Source: Planctomycetota bacterium (GTDB taxonomy: Bacteria > Planctomycetota > JAPUJT01). Taken from it: 59,900 nucleotides of DNA. The first letter of the stretch is position 1. Each line of letters starts with the position of its first letter. The notes beneath the pieces were generated by a model that ran no database searches, was not told the origin of the DNA, and saw nothing but the letters and a program-made list of their open reading frames with translations. The translations under genes and the position numbers were made by a program. The stretch is taken from positions 1 through 59,900 of the forward strand of contig JAPUJT010000095.1 in NCBI GenBank assembly GCA_027296055.1, written 5' to 3'. Positions 1 to 9,342 of the stretch are shown here, in pieces.

Positions 1-2396
1 ACAATCCCGATCTCAGACTCCAGCTCGCCGATGCCTACAGCCATACCGGAGCCGAGAAAGCGGCAGTCGATCACCTGCTGACGGCGGCCCGCCTCCACGC
101 GGAGCAGGAAGAATACGAAATGACGGTGGTGGCGTACCGGAAGGCCCTCGAGATCCAGTCTCGCAGCCCCGAGATCATGCAGAAGCTGTTCGACGCCCTG
201 ATCAAGGCGGACAAGCTCGTTCAGGCGCAGGTCCTCGGCCTCGAGCTGGGCGAGCTTCTGAGAGAGGCGCTCCAGTTCTCGAAGGCGGTCGAGGTCTACC
301 AGAAGCTGGCGGAGAGGGACCCGAAGGAAACCTCCGTACGAATGCTCCTCGCAGGAGCCTACAAGGGAAAGGGCGACCACGAAAAGGCTCTCGTCGAATA
401 CAACCGGGTGGCCGACCAGCTCGAAAACGAGATGCGCTTCACCGAGCTGGAGAAGGTCTATCGTATCCTGAAGGCCTTGGCTACCAAGGACGACGACCTG
501 ATCAAGATCCGCAGGAAATACGAGAGGATCGAGCAGCGACGGGAGGTGAGAGAGCGCCGCCGGAAACTCCTGTCGTACGGGACCATCCTTTTTGTCTTCC
601 TTGGCCTTGTTGCCGCTGGCTGGGAATTCTGGTCATCTCACGAGTACCAGAAGATCAGCTGGCCCAAGGTCTATCAGCTCTTCGTGCTGCAGGGGATGAG
701 CATGGATCAGATTTACCGCTCCGTGGAGAAGGACCCGGAGGACAAGGATCGGTTCGGGGATTACATCAAGAAGTACGAAGAATGGATTGGCCCCGAGGGA
801 GACTGCCCCAAGACCCTCGTCCAGCTCGAGGAGTTTCGGGCCAAGCACATCGTCACCTTGAAGATGTTCCAGGCCCGGACCGCTGCCGCCAACATTCGCG
901 ACCTCCAGGAGAAGATCAAGGATAGGCAGAGTACCCTGCTCCGGCAGTACGGGGAGCATAACCAGGCGTTCATCGAAGCGGGGGCCCGCAAGAAGCTCAC
1001 AAAGGCAGAGGAACTCGTCAGCGCTGGCGAGTACGACGAGGCGTGGAAAATCTACTGGGGGGTCTGGACGGACCTGGACCTGGCGACCGTGAGGAAGGAT
1101 ATGATGCTCCCGATCCTCGTCTCGTCGGATCCCGAGGGTGCGGATGTCTACGTCGACGGCGTTCTCGTCGGCACGGCCACGAACGATCGGCCCCTCTTCT
1201 TCAAGCCGACGGAATCCGCCAGGACGATCCTGGTCCGACTCGAGCGCCGGGGCTACGAAACGGTGACCAAGGAGCCGCTTCCCCTCCAGTTATTCCAGCG
1301 GATCGTCAATGTGCCGATGAAGAGGAAGGTGAGATCGACGGTTTCCGTCGATGGCGCCGTCCACGGCGTGCCGCTGGACTTCGAGGGGCAGCTCGTGATC
1401 TGCGCTCGGGGAGGATCGATCCCGGGCGATTCCGCCGCGATGATCTACCGTCTGGCCGAGGGGATGCAGGTCGAACTACCGGCGAACCTTGCAGAGGCTG
1501 GCGGCAAGATCACGACTCCGTTGATTCACCAGGGGGCCCTCTTTGCGGGCACATCCGAGGGCAAGCTCTATCGGATAACCCCTTATGCCCCATTGAGATT
1601 GCTCGCCGTCGTGCAGAGCGACGAGACGGACGTCGGGATACCGATCACCGCCGGCCCGGCGGCGCTCGCCGAGGGCAAGTGGATTTACTTCGCGACGTAT
1701 GATGGTCGAGTATTCCGCTTCGATCCGACGATCCAGAACGCCAAGCCACAGGTCATCTTCCGGGCGGAGGGACAGATCACCTCGCTCCAGTGTCTCCCGG
1801 CTCCGGACGGGGATTCGGACAACCCCTGGGTCATCATCGGGTCTCTGGACGAGAAGGTGAGAGTCCTCCTCGGCAGGACAGGAGAAGTCGTATGGCAGTT
1901 CCTGGCGCACGGGGACGTGTTCGCTCCTCCGGTGGTGACGAGGAGCCACGTCTACGTCGGCACATCCCAGGGAGCGTTTTTCATTCTGGATCGGATGACC
2001 GGAAAGCAGCTCAAGGCCGTCCACGGCTATGGCCCGGTGCTCTCGCTCGCAGGAACGGATGAGATCGCCTATATCGGGGGCATCAAGGGAGGCAGCGGAG
2101 TCACCGCCCTCTCGGTGCCCAGCTGTGACAAGCTCTGGGCCTGGGCCACCGCTGGTCCGGTCGACTCCGGCATCCGTCTCCACGAGGGGAAGATCCTGTT
2201 CGGGGATCACTCCGGCCGCCTGTCCGTCCTGGACGCCAGGACCGGAGAGTTTCGTTGGGACTACGTGGCGGGGGCGCCGATCACCGCCAAGCCTCTCTGC
2301 GCCCGGGGAAGGGTCTACGTCGGAGACGATACGGGTCAGATCGCCATCATAAATCTATCCATCGATGACGACGAACAAGAGGAATCTCCACGATGA
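1..2396 (+). CDS. TPR-TM-PEGA-PQQ propeller protein, 5' truncated
   Basis: The frame is open from the left edge (first full codon at 3), and the residues before the first ATG at 120 continue the TPR pattern, so the gene starts outside the window. In order the protein shows TPR-like helical repeats (to about 540), a basic stretch, one membrane helix (about 566-634), a long helical region, a PEGA domain (about 1116-1326, core SDPEGADVYVDGVLVG), and a PQQ/Trp-Asp-type beta-propeller (about 1380-2390) with blades such as VYVGDDTGQIAIIN. The TPR part is probably cytoplasmic and the PEGA and propeller parts outside the membrane. This suggests an envelope scaffold or sensor; no enzymatic motif is visible. 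It overlaps the next gene by 4 nt (ATGA), so the two are probably translationally coupled. Confidence 0.8.
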   Translation, partial: NPDLRLQLADAYSHTGAEKAAVDHLLTAARLHAEQEEYEMTVVAYRKALEIQSRSPEIMQKLFDALIKADKLVQAQVLGLELGELLREALQFSKAVEVYQKLAERDPKETSVRMLLAGAYKGKGDHEKALVEYNRVADQLENEMRFTELEKVYRILKALATKDDDLIKIRRKYERIEQRREVRERRRKLLSYGTILFVFLGLVAAGWEFWSSHEYQKISWPKVYQLFVLQGMSMDQIYRSVEKDPEDKDRFGDYIKKYEEWIGPEGDCPKTLVQLEEFRAKHIVTLKMFQARTAAANIRDLQEKIKDRQSTLLRQYGEHNQAFIEAGARKKLTKAEELVSAGEYDEAWKIYWGVWTDLDLATVRKDMMLPILVSSDPEGADVYVDGVLVGTATNDRPLFFKPTESARTILVRLERRGYETVTKEPLPLQLFQRIVNVPMKRKVRSTVSVDGAVHGVPLDFEGQLVICARGGSIPGDSAAMIYRLAEGMQVELPANLAEAGGKITTPLIHQGALFAGTSEGKLYRITPYAPLRLLAVVQSDETDVGIPITAGPAALAEGKWIYFATYDGRVFRFDPTIQNAKPQVIFRAEGQITSLQCLPAPDGDSDNPWVIIGSLDEKVRVLLGRTGEVVWQFLAHGDVFAPPVVTRSHVYVGTSQGAFFILDRMTGKQLKAVHGYGPVLSLAGTDEIAYIGGIKGGSGVTALSVPSCDKLWAWATAGPVDSGIRLHEGKILFGDHSGRLSVLDARTGEFRWDYVAGAPITAKPLCARGRVYVGDDTGQIAIINLSIDDDEQEESPR

Positions 2397-3457
2397 ATCT
2401 TCTCGCCCTCATAGCGCTCCTCGGGTTCTATTCGCCCCCGGCCACGCAGGAGGACCTCGAGGAGTGGACGCAGGAGCACTGCACGTCCTACTCGATCCAG
2501 GATCTGAACTCGGGCATTATCCCCATCGGCGACCCGGCCTACGTCGAGTGCAAGTACTCAGGATATCTGGACCCACGCGTCCAGGTATTTGCAACGTCGG
2601 CGCGCCTGGAGATCAAGGAGCGCGACCCGTCGAGGGTCATCATTGGACTCCACCAGGCGGACAACATCCGGGTCTACGGGACCTTCCAGGGTCCCGCCGG
2701 TCAGCCGGGTGGCACCTTCTTCGTGTATCGTCTCGTACGCCAGCCTCCCGACGATCAGCAGTTCCAGAGCCGGCGCAAGGACCTTCCTGCCGGGGATGTC
2801 GACGCGCTCCTCGAACTCGGAGACTGGGCCAGCGATCGGTACAAGACGTATCCGAGACGTTCGAGCGCCATGTGGGGCAAGGCGCTCGAGATGTACCAGG
2901 AGGCGACCAACATCCTCGAGAAGCAGGCGGGAGCGGATGACTTCGAAGCTCACCTCCGGATCGCTCGGATCTTGCTCAACCGGGTCGAGGACAGGCCGAA
3001 GACCCTCAGCAAGCTCACGGAAACTTGTCTCAAGCTCCGGCCGGACGACTCCGACCTGCACGCATTCCTCCTGGAGGACCTGGGCGCGAACCTGTATCGC
3101 GGAAAATGGATCCTCTATGAGGACTTCAAGAGGGCGGAAGGGTTCATTCTCCGGCAGGACGATCAAATCTGGATCCCCGAGCCGATTGCCCTGCTGGAAT
3201 CATTCGCCGAGGAAGTGCACAAGGGCGCTATCCACATGGAGGGCAGACTCGGACAGGCCGTCTACGAGGAGCCAGCGAGGAAAGGTCAGATCCAGAGGGG
3301 GATGAACAAGTATTACGTGATCATCGCGATCTCGTATCCGGATGAAACCCTGAGGCTTCTTTCCGATGACGCCGAGGTCCTCGAGATCTGGATCTACCCG
3401 AAGAGGTACCTCCTCTTCCGCAAGGGAACGCTCGCCAAGGCGCCTATTCCTCGATAG
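2393..3457 (+). CDS. Secreted hypothetical protein coupled to the propeller protein
   Basis: The 354-residue protein begins with a short hydrophobic signal peptide (MNLLALIALLGFYSPPATQ). The ATG lies in an ATGA overlap with the upstream stop codon. The N-terminal half looks beta-rich, including a segment around GTFQGPAGQPGGTFFVYRL that resembles an OB or beta-sandwich piece. The rest (about residues 130-260) is helical and TPR-like, with phrases such as LRIARILLNRVEDRPKTLSKL. I recognise no family. Tight coupling to the TPR/PEGA/propeller gene suggests that the two act together in the periplasm or at the membrane. It converges on the HEAT-VWA gene with 41 bp between stop codons, where I see no clear terminator. 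Confidence 0.65.
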   Translation: MNLLALIALLGFYSPPATQEDLEEWTQEHCTSYSIQDLNSGIIPIGDPAYVECKYSGYLDPRVQVFATSARLEIKERDPSRVIIGLHQADNIRVYGTFQGPAGQPGGTFFVYRLVRQPPDDQQFQSRRKDLPAGDVDALLELGDWASDRYKTYPRRSSAMWGKALEMYQEATNILEKQAGADDFEAHLRIARILLNRVEDRPKTLSKLTETCLKLRPDDSDLHAFLLEDLGANLYRGKWILYEDFKRAEGFILRQDDQIWIPEPIALLESFAEEVHKGAIHMEGRLGQAVYEEPARKGQIQRGMNKYYVIIAISYPDETLRLLSDDAEVLEIWIYPKRYLLFRKGTLAKAPIPR

Positions 3458-3498
3458 CCGTCGTTTCGTTTCCCCCATCTATTTCGGATACGCTCTTC

Positions 3499-5799
3499 CT
3501 AGGGATGCTTCAGGAAGGTCCCGCCGCTATCGGCCGCGATCGCTTCGAGAAACGAGATCGCCTCCGCAGCGGGTTCGGGGTGGATCAAAATCGTGTGTAT
3601 CCTCACATTGCGCGTGCGATTGAGCTCTCGTAGTTCCCTCCTCAACTCGTCCAGCCCGCGTCCCCGAGTCTTGTCCGGCGGGCCATCCGTGATGAGGTAG
3701 ATCGTGTCCGCCTCTCCCCCCTGGAGCAGTTGCTTCAACATCGAGGCCGTATCACGACCGCCCGGATCCGTTGCCAGGTCGTCAATGAACTCACGCGCTC
3801 GCTTCAGAGAGGCATCGACAGCAGTGTTGTACGTCCTGTCCGATCGGATCACGCGGATTCCAAAGGCGTAGCAGTTAAACCGGCCCCCGGGGGAGATTCT
3901 CTCGATCGCCTCCGTCACCCCCGCCTTCGCCACCGCCAGGCGGGTGGGAGCGTCGCCCTCCTCCTTCGTCTCGGACTTCTTCCGCATCGAGTCATACGTA
4001 TCGATCGCGAACGCGACTCCCCGCGCGTCGATTCGCTCCGGAAAGATTCCCTTGCGACCGACGAAAGGGTACTCTTCCACGGTCTCACCGATGGACCTGA
4101 GGGCTCTGGCCGCCTCGGCAGCGAGTCGGGGATTATCATCCTTCAGTATCCGGCGCAGTGCGGGGATCCCCGCTGCCAGTTTTCTCCCAGCCACAACCTG
4201 GATGGCTGCGGACCGGACCGGCCAGGGTTGCGTATCCTGGAGAAATCGCACGATCTGTCGATCGACCTTCACCCCGGGCATCTCTTCGAGCAGTCTCACG
4301 AATACGGTCCGGCGCTCCGCTCGCCTCTCCTTACCGGCAAATTTGACGAACGTCGAGACCGAATCCTGCTCCTTGCACTTCGCCAGGCCTCGCTCCGCCG
4401 CCTCCGCCATGTCGAGATTTTCGTGGAAGAGTGCCTTTCGTACGGTCCATTCGACCGTGCGGATCACATCGGCCGACGCGAAAGCCTCGATGATCCTGGC
4501 TGCCGGCTGGCCGGTTCCTTTATCAATGGCCTCTTCGAAGGCCCCGCGGACTCGTCGCCACTCGTCGCCCGTGATCCGGCCCTTGTGCTTTCGAACGACG
4601 AAACCCTCTTCCTTCTTGTCCCCCTCCGGAGGACCTTCATCGTCTCCTCCCTGCGGAGGTCCGGCGACCTCCCCTCCCCCCTTCGTGGGTATCGTCGCCT
4701 CCTGGTAGGTCCCGTCGCTGTCCTGAGCGAGACTTCTAAGCATCGATCGGACGTCGTCCCCGCCGCCGCCCGGGACGTCCACGTACACGGTGTGCACGGA
4801 GATCCTGCGCGTGAACGTCTCGGCTCTCACCTCACGCTGGATCTGCTCTGGATCGGAGACTCTCCCGCCGGCCGGGGCTCCGGCGGCCACTATGTACAGC
4901 GTATCCAGATCTTCCATCTTGAGGGCCTTGCCGATCGCATCGTGGATATCCGCGCCGTACTCGGGCTGGAGGCGTCCGAGGAAATCGGTCAGATCCTTCC
5001 GCGTCTGCCGCTTGACCAGGCTCGGCTCCGGAAAGCAGGACCGCACCCGGCCGGCGTACGCGAACACGTTGAACTTCGCGCCCCGAGGTAGGGCGTCCAG
5101 GACCGGGAGGATATGCTCGCCCAGGTATCCGATGATCCCCCCCTTGGATCCCTCCGTCGTCTCGCCCCGCATTGCGTCCGAGGTGTCAAGCAGGATGGCC
5201 AGGCGATCCGATGGGATGTAGTCGGGTAGGATCTTGCCGGGCCCCGACTTCCTCACGGCATCAGGCCAGTCGCCACCCAGTTTCTCGATCGCGCCGGCCG
5301 CCGCGTACGCGACCCGAGGATGACTGTCCCTCACGGTCCTCCGGAGATCGTCCCGCGCCGTCGCCCTCCCCGAGGACGCGATCGCCCGCGCCGCCTCCAG
5401 CCGCACCTCCCAGCGTCGGTGCCGGAGGGCCGAGCGGAGGGCACGACCGACCGACTCATCGTTTCGTCCCTGAAGGGCCCGCGCGAGCACGACCGCCAGC
5501 TCCGGACGAGCCGAGGAGAGCGCTCCCGTCAGGCTCCTCAGGGCCTTGGGATTCTTGATCCCCTGCAGTCCCCCGAGGGCGGCCTCGCGGATGCGGAGCG
5601 ACTCATGGTTCAGCCCCTTCCTCACGAGAATCAGCACGGCCCGCGGATCTTCCGTCCCCGCCAGGTTACCGATCGCCTCCACGATGCTTGCCTCGTCCTT
5701 TCCTCGCAGCGCCTTCTCGAATGCATTCTTGGCATCACCGAAGTCTCCGGGAGGCTGCCAGAAGAGAAGTAACGTCATCACCGTCACGGCCAGTCTCAT
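3499..5799 (-). CDS. Secreted HEAT-repeat protein with two VWA-like domains
   Basis: The 766-residue protein starts at the ATG at 5799. This gives a signal peptide (MRLAVTVMTLLLFWQPPG), a GAGGG ribosome site and no overlap with the upstream thioesterase; the longer frame to 5850 would overlap it by 44 nt. Two HEAT-repeat segments (about residues 20-190 and 450-600) alternate with two von Willebrand A-like domains. Their MIDAS motifs are degenerate: DTSDA near residue 205, and DTYDS in the second domain. The second domain keeps a TDG motif in ITDGPPDKTRG, while the first has AAGAPAGG at that place. Metal-dependent ligand binding is therefore doubtful for domain 1. Extracytoplasmic HEAT/VWA proteins are frequent in planctomycetes. 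The ligand is unknown. Confidence 0.75.
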   Translation of the reverse strand: MRLAVTVMTLLLFWQPPGDFGDAKNAFEKALRGKDEASIVEAIGNLAGTEDPRAVLILVRKGLNHESLRIREAALGGLQGIKNPKALRSLTGALSSARPELAVVLARALQGRNDESVGRALRSALRHRRWEVRLEAARAIASSGRATARDDLRRTVRDSHPRVAYAAAGAIEKLGGDWPDAVRKSGPGKILPDYIPSDRLAILLDTSDAMRGETTEGSKGGIIGYLGEHILPVLDALPRGAKFNVFAYAGRVRSCFPEPSLVKRQTRKDLTDFLGRLQPEYGADIHDAIGKALKMEDLDTLYIVAAGAPAGGRVSDPEQIQREVRAETFTRRISVHTVYVDVPGGGGDDVRSMLRSLAQDSDGTYQEATIPTKGGGEVAGPPQGGDDEGPPEGDKKEEGFVVRKHKGRITGDEWRRVRGAFEEAIDKGTGQPAARIIEAFASADVIRTVEWTVRKALFHENLDMAEAAERGLAKCKEQDSVSTFVKFAGKERRAERRTVFVRLLEEMPGVKVDRQIVRFLQDTQPWPVRSAAIQVVAGRKLAAGIPALRRILKDDNPRLAAEAARALRSIGETVEEYPFVGRKGIFPERIDARGVAFAIDTYDSMRKKSETKEEGDAPTRLAVAKAGVTEAIERISPGGRFNCYAFGIRVIRSDRTYNTAVDASLKRAREFIDDLATDPGGRDTASMLKQLLQGGEADTIYLITDGPPDKTRGRGLDELRRELRELNRTRNVRIHTILIHPEPAAEAISFLEAIAADSGGTFLKHP

Positions 5800-5806
5800 T
5801 GCACCC

Positions 5807-6232
5807 TCAACTAGATTCCATCGCCTCCGCGGCCAGAGCCCGAAGTCCATCGGGAATTCGCCGGGGCTTTCCGTTGCCTGTTATGCACGCAAGAGTCGTG
5901 AACCCTTCCGCAACCTGTCTACGCTCGTCGCCCTCCAGGCGGTGAATCCCGTACTCGAAGGTCATCCGCGTCTTTCCGATGTCAGATATCCATGTCAGCA
6001 CGAGGACTTGATCATCATATTGTAGCGGTGCCCGATACCGACAGGTCGCCTCCGTGACGGCGAGGTATACCCCCGATTCCTCGAGCGATCGGTACGTCTG
6101 CCCGCGAGACCGCATGAACTCGGTCCGTCCGACTTCGAAGTAGACGAGGTAGTTAGCGTAGTAGACGACCCCGTACTGATCCGTATCCGCATAGCGAACC
6201 CTGATCTGCTGCTCATGCACAAACGCCGGCAT
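5807..6232 (-). CDS. ybgC: Acyl-CoA thioesterase, YbgC/4HBT hotdog family
   Basis: The 141-residue single-hotdog protein carries the 4HBT signature DTDQYGVVYYANYLVYFE near its N-terminus, whose Asp is the expected catalytic residue. The start at 6232 is chosen because AGAGG lies 7 nt upstream and MPAFVHEQQIRVRYADTD matches the usual YbgC N-terminus. A longer frame to 6280 adds an unlikely 16 residues. Such enzymes hydrolyse short- to medium-chain acyl-CoA, and in proteobacteria they sit with tol-pal genes, which are not seen here. It follows the AtoE transporter gene on the same strand after about 112 bp and precedes the HEAT-VWA gene by 7 bp. A role in short-chain acyl metabolism alongside AtoE is an inference from position only. 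Confidence 0.85.
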   Translation of the reverse strand: MPAFVHEQQIRVRYADTDQYGVVYYANYLVYFEVGRTEFMRSRGQTYRSLEESGVYLAVTEATCRYRAPLQYDDQVLVLTWISDIGKTRMTFEYGIHRLEGDERRQVAEGFTTLACITGNGKPRRIPDGLRALAAEAMESS

Positions 6233-6305
6233 CGATGACCTCTTGATCGATGATCCTTGAAGGGTGACGATCATAACCACCCCCCGCGACGTGTCAAATG
6301 GGCCA

Positions 6306-6334
6306 GCAAAAAGGTGACTGTCCCCTGTTTCCCC
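6306..6334. repeat. REP-like element, core GACTGTCCCC
   Basis: A stretch between atoE and the thioesterase gene reads, on the minus strand, GGGGACAGTCACCTTTTT after a GGGGAAACA lead-in. The core is an imperfect palindrome (GGTGAC-T-GTCCCC). It shares GACTGTCCCC with the palindrome at 54896-54908. Similar GGGGACAGTCACC strings are scattered between genes in many bacterial genomes and have been linked to REP/RAYT-type repeats. That link is from memory and was not tested here. Confidence 0.4.
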
Positions 6335-6344
6335 GATGACCGAG

Positions 6345-7715
6345 TCAGAAGAAGAGGAGAGGAAGCACGAAGATAGGGGTCACCAACACCATGACGGCGG
6401 TCGTGTACCCGATGATATCCTTGGCGCGCAGGCCGGTGATCCCGAGGAGGGCAAGGGCCCAGAACGGTTGGATCATGTTCGTCCACTGGTCCCCATAGGC
6501 GAAGGCCATGACGGCCTTCCCTGGCGCGATCTGAAGGTGCATGGCAGATTGCAGAACGATCGGCCCCTGGATCGTCCACTGCCCTCCGCCCGAAGGAACG
6601 AAGAGGTTCACGAGTCCGGCGCTGAGAAAGGTCAAGACCGGGTACGTCGCGACTGATGCTCTGTGCGAGATTGCCGTCGCGATCTGCTCGGCGAGGCCGG
6701 ACCCACGCATCATCCCCAGGATCCCGAAGTAAAAGGGAAATTGAAGGATGATCCCCGCGCAGCCACGGACCCCCTGACCCACCGCCCGGACGTAGCGTCC
6801 GGGGGTCTGATGAAGAATGATCCCGATCGACAGGAAGAACATATTGATGGGGTCGGGATCCAGGTTGTAGAGCCCATTCCTGCTCACATAGATCGCAAGA
6901 TAGGCGAGACCCATCGCTCCGATCGCCCAGGCGAGTATCCGGCTATCTTCGAGTCTCCCCGCAAACGTCCCCGGCGATTCGGAGGGCTCCCCTCGCTCCC
7001 CATCAATCCCTGGGGGCCGGGGGGGACCAGCGGAAGCAGTGATGCCCCGATCCCCTTCCCTGGGCCCCATCAGCGCGAACAGGAGCGGCACAAACACCAC
7101 AAGAAGGGCGGACACCGTCAAATTCATGGCGCTGCCGATGGTCACGGCCAGGGAGAGAGTCCCTACCTCGCTCGCCAGGGCCGGTCCCAGCATGTCCGTC
7201 ACGTTTCCCAGTTGCGTCATCATGATGGGAGCTGTACCGGAGAATCCTCCGTGCCAGACGAGGAGGCCGGAGTACCCCGCCGCGCCGACGAGGGGGTAAT
7301 CGATCTTCCTCCCGGCGGCGGCGGCTTGCTCGCCAACGGCTCGCGCGAAGAGGGCCCCGATGATCAGACCCAGACCCCAGTGGCCGAGGGACGCCACGAT
7401 GGCCACCGTGGCAGTGAGCCCGGCCGCCTGCGCGGAGGTTCTCGGATACGCGGCGCACCTCGTGATCGCCCGCGCCACGACAGGTGACGTCGCCACAGCG
7501 TGGCCTGTCACCAGGATGAGGCACATCTGCATGGCGAATCCGATGAGGCTCCAGAATCCTTTCCCCCAGAAGACGAGGACGTCGATGGGACCGTTCGACG
7601 TGAGGATGACGCAGAGCAGGAAGGTGAAGAAGGTGAGGAATATTGCAAGGACGAACGGATCAGGAACGATCCGTCTGGACAGAGAAGCGAATGCCTGCCC
7701 GAACGATCGGAGCAT
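6345..7715 (-). CDS. atoE: Short-chain fatty acid transporter, AtoE family
   Basis: The 456-residue protein is highly hydrophobic, with about 10-12 membrane segments. It matches the AtoE/short-chain fatty acid transporter family: the N-terminal FASLSRRIVPDPFVLAIFLT, the internal GLLVWHGGFSGTAPI, and the C-terminal FVPSGGGQWTIQGPI and AYGDQWTNMIQPFWAL. AtoE carries acetoacetate, butyrate and similar short-chain acids across the inner membrane. A Gly/Pro-rich loop replaces a membrane segment mid-protein (about residues 215-250). It lies 36 bp downstream of a porin-like gene on the same strand, and the two probably form an operon that moves an organic acid across both membranes. Confidence 0.88.
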   Translation of the reverse strand: MLRSFGQAFASLSRRIVPDPFVLAIFLTFFTFLLCVILTSNGPIDVLVFWGKGFWSLIGFAMQMCLILVTGHAVATSPVVARAITRCAAYPRTSAQAAGLTATVAIVASLGHWGLGLIIGALFARAVGEQAAAAGRKIDYPLVGAAGYSGLLVWHGGFSGTAPIMMTQLGNVTDMLGPALASEVGTLSLAVTIGSAMNLTVSALLVVFVPLLFALMGPREGDRGITASAGPPRPPGIDGERGEPSESPGTFAGRLEDSRILAWAIGAMGLAYLAIYVSRNGLYNLDPDPINMFFLSIGIILHQTPGRYVRAVGQGVRGCAGIILQFPFYFGILGMMRGSGLAEQIATAISHRASVATYPVLTFLSAGLVNLFVPSGGGQWTIQGPIVLQSAMHLQIAPGKAVMAFAYGDQWTNMIQPFWALALLGITGLRAKDIIGYTTAVMVLVTPIFVLPLLFF

Positions 7716-7751
7716 CGGGTGGCTCTAGAGTTGGTTCTGGAACTTCACGTC

Positions 7752-9263
7752 CTAGAACTTCAACGTGGTGCCGAAGGTGAAGATCGCCAGGTCATTCCCA
7801 TCAGGGGCTCCGGCCGTGCCGGTCACCTTGTGGCCGTGGTTGATCGCCCGCGCGTCCCAGAGCCAGCCTGCCCCGGCGTAGAAGGAGAGGGATGTGCTGT
7901 AGTTCCACAGGAGCCGCACGTCTATCTCGTCTCCGATCTTTTCGGGCTGATTTCGCTCCGCCTGCTCGAGGTGGAAGTTGGCGTACAGGACGGATAGCTC
8001 GAAGTCCTGCTCGATCTCGTCCGTGTCGTTCAGGTCCCACCCCAGCATGAACCGGAACTTCCACGCCATGTAGTTCGTGTCGATGTCGAGCCCGTAATCG
8101 TTCTCCTCCACGATCATCGTGTCGTCTATGTTCTCGTAGGAGACGAAGTCGTTGTTCACGTTGCTGTTCGACGTGTTGTCCCCCTTGATGTACCAGTAGG
8201 AGAAGTCGAAGCCTGGCTTCAGGTTGGACCCGGGCAAGACGTATCGAACGCCAGCGTAGGTGGCGAAGGAGTCCTGCCTGAGGTCCCGGCCGCCCAGATC
8301 GGGTACGTTCGTTGCCAGCTTGCCGAACTGATAGACGAACTCTCCGTAGGCCTCCAGGGAGCCGAACCGATCCGTGGCGATGGGCAATACCGAAGCTCCG
8401 ACCCCGATATTGTGGATGTGACTGCTCGAGTCGTCCTCGAAACCGATGTAGAGGGCCTGCACCCTCCCTCTCTCCTGCAGGTCGTACGTCGCCACGGCCC
8501 CGAAGGCGACCTCATCCCCGATCCCGACATCTCGAAGCTCGACGAGATTGAAGTAGAAGGCCTCCAGAGAGATGCCTCCGGTCGCGTAGGTCAGCAGCGC
8601 GCCTGCCGTCTCGAGAGTGTTCGCCTCGCCGGTGCTCGATCCCGGCCCCACCCCCTCCAGGAACGCGCCCGGCGCCGCCGAGGTCCCCGCGCTGGCGAAC
8701 GTGCCGTTGCCGTTGCTACCTACGGGGATCACGATCGGCCCTCCCGCCCCGGCCGAGTTTCCGAAGCGCTTGAAGAAGGCGCTCTCCGATTCGTAGGGGT
8801 GAAAGAGGAACGACTGCCCGTTCTTGCGGACATCGGTCTTGTAATCCATGATCCCGAAACGCAGCTTGACGGGTTCGATGATCAACTGGGGCACCTCGAT
8901 GTACCCTTCCTTGATATGCACCTCGCGCATCTGCGCCCCGAAGTCATCCATGAGGTACTGGGGGGTCTTGAAGGCCAGGCGGGCGTTCCAGAGCGGTGTC
9001 CCAGGATTCTCGATGTCGATGTTCAGCAACAGGTCGGGATCGGCGAAGAAGTCGCTATGACTCGCCCCCGATCCGCTCGGCACCCGCAGGATCCCAGCGT
9101 TGATGTCCATCAGGTCATCGTTTCGAAACACGCCCCGGAGATCGACCTCGCCGCTGATCGTGATCTTGGGTAGGCCTTTCACCTTGACCTCATCGGCCCG
9201 AACACCCGTCACCGAGCCGAGAATCACCGCCAACAGCGAACCCAGGCAAGTTACCTGCTTCAT
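7752..9263 (-). CDS. Outer-membrane beta-barrel porin-like protein
   Basis: The 503-residue protein begins at the ATG at 9263, giving a signal peptide (MKQVTCLGSLLAVILGSVTG, cleaved near VRA). The G-rich stretch before the start can serve as ribosome site. The mature part alternates polar and aromatic residues as a transmembrane barrel does (for example KPGFDFSYWYIKGD and YMAWKFRFMLGWDLND). It ends in FGTTLKF, with the terminal Phe typical of BAM substrates. It resembles alginate-export/OprD-like barrels in general layout, but I cannot name a family. It is followed by the AtoE transporter, which suggests a substrate path for short-chain acids. Transcription probably starts from the strong promoter at 9343-9370. 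Confidence 0.75.
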   Translation of the reverse strand: MKQVTCLGSLLAVILGSVTGVRADEVKVKGLPKITISGEVDLRGVFRNDDLMDINAGILRVPSGSGASHSDFFADPDLLLNIDIENPGTPLWNARLAFKTPQYLMDDFGAQMREVHIKEGYIEVPQLIIEPVKLRFGIMDYKTDVRKNGQSFLFHPYESESAFFKRFGNSAGAGGPIVIPVGSNGNGTFASAGTSAAPGAFLEGVGPGSSTGEANTLETAGALLTYATGGISLEAFYFNLVELRDVGIGDEVAFGAVATYDLQERGRVQALYIGFEDDSSSHIHNIGVGASVLPIATDRFGSLEAYGEFVYQFGKLATNVPDLGGRDLRQDSFATYAGVRYVLPGSNLKPGFDFSYWYIKGDNTSNSNVNNDFVSYENIDDTMIVEENDYGLDIDTNYMAWKFRFMLGWDLNDTDEIEQDFELSVLYANFHLEQAERNQPEKIGDEIDVRLLWNYSTSLSFYAGAGWLWDARAINHGHKVTGTAGAPDGNDLAIFTFGTTLKF

Positions 9264-9319
9264 CGGGATTTCCCCCCCCCTTCTGCATTTCATGCAACTG
9301 GCCAGATGTGCCAGGCACC

Positions 9320-9331
9320 ACGATATATCGT
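9320..9331. promoter_or_regulatory. Palindromic operator-like site at the porin promoter
   Basis: ACGATATATCGT is a perfect 12-bp palindrome. It lies about 12 bp past the -10 box of the porin promoter, around +6 to +17, where a bound repressor would block transcription. The regulator is not in the window as far as I can see. Confidence 0.4.
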
Positions 9332-9342
9332 AGTCCTGGAGG

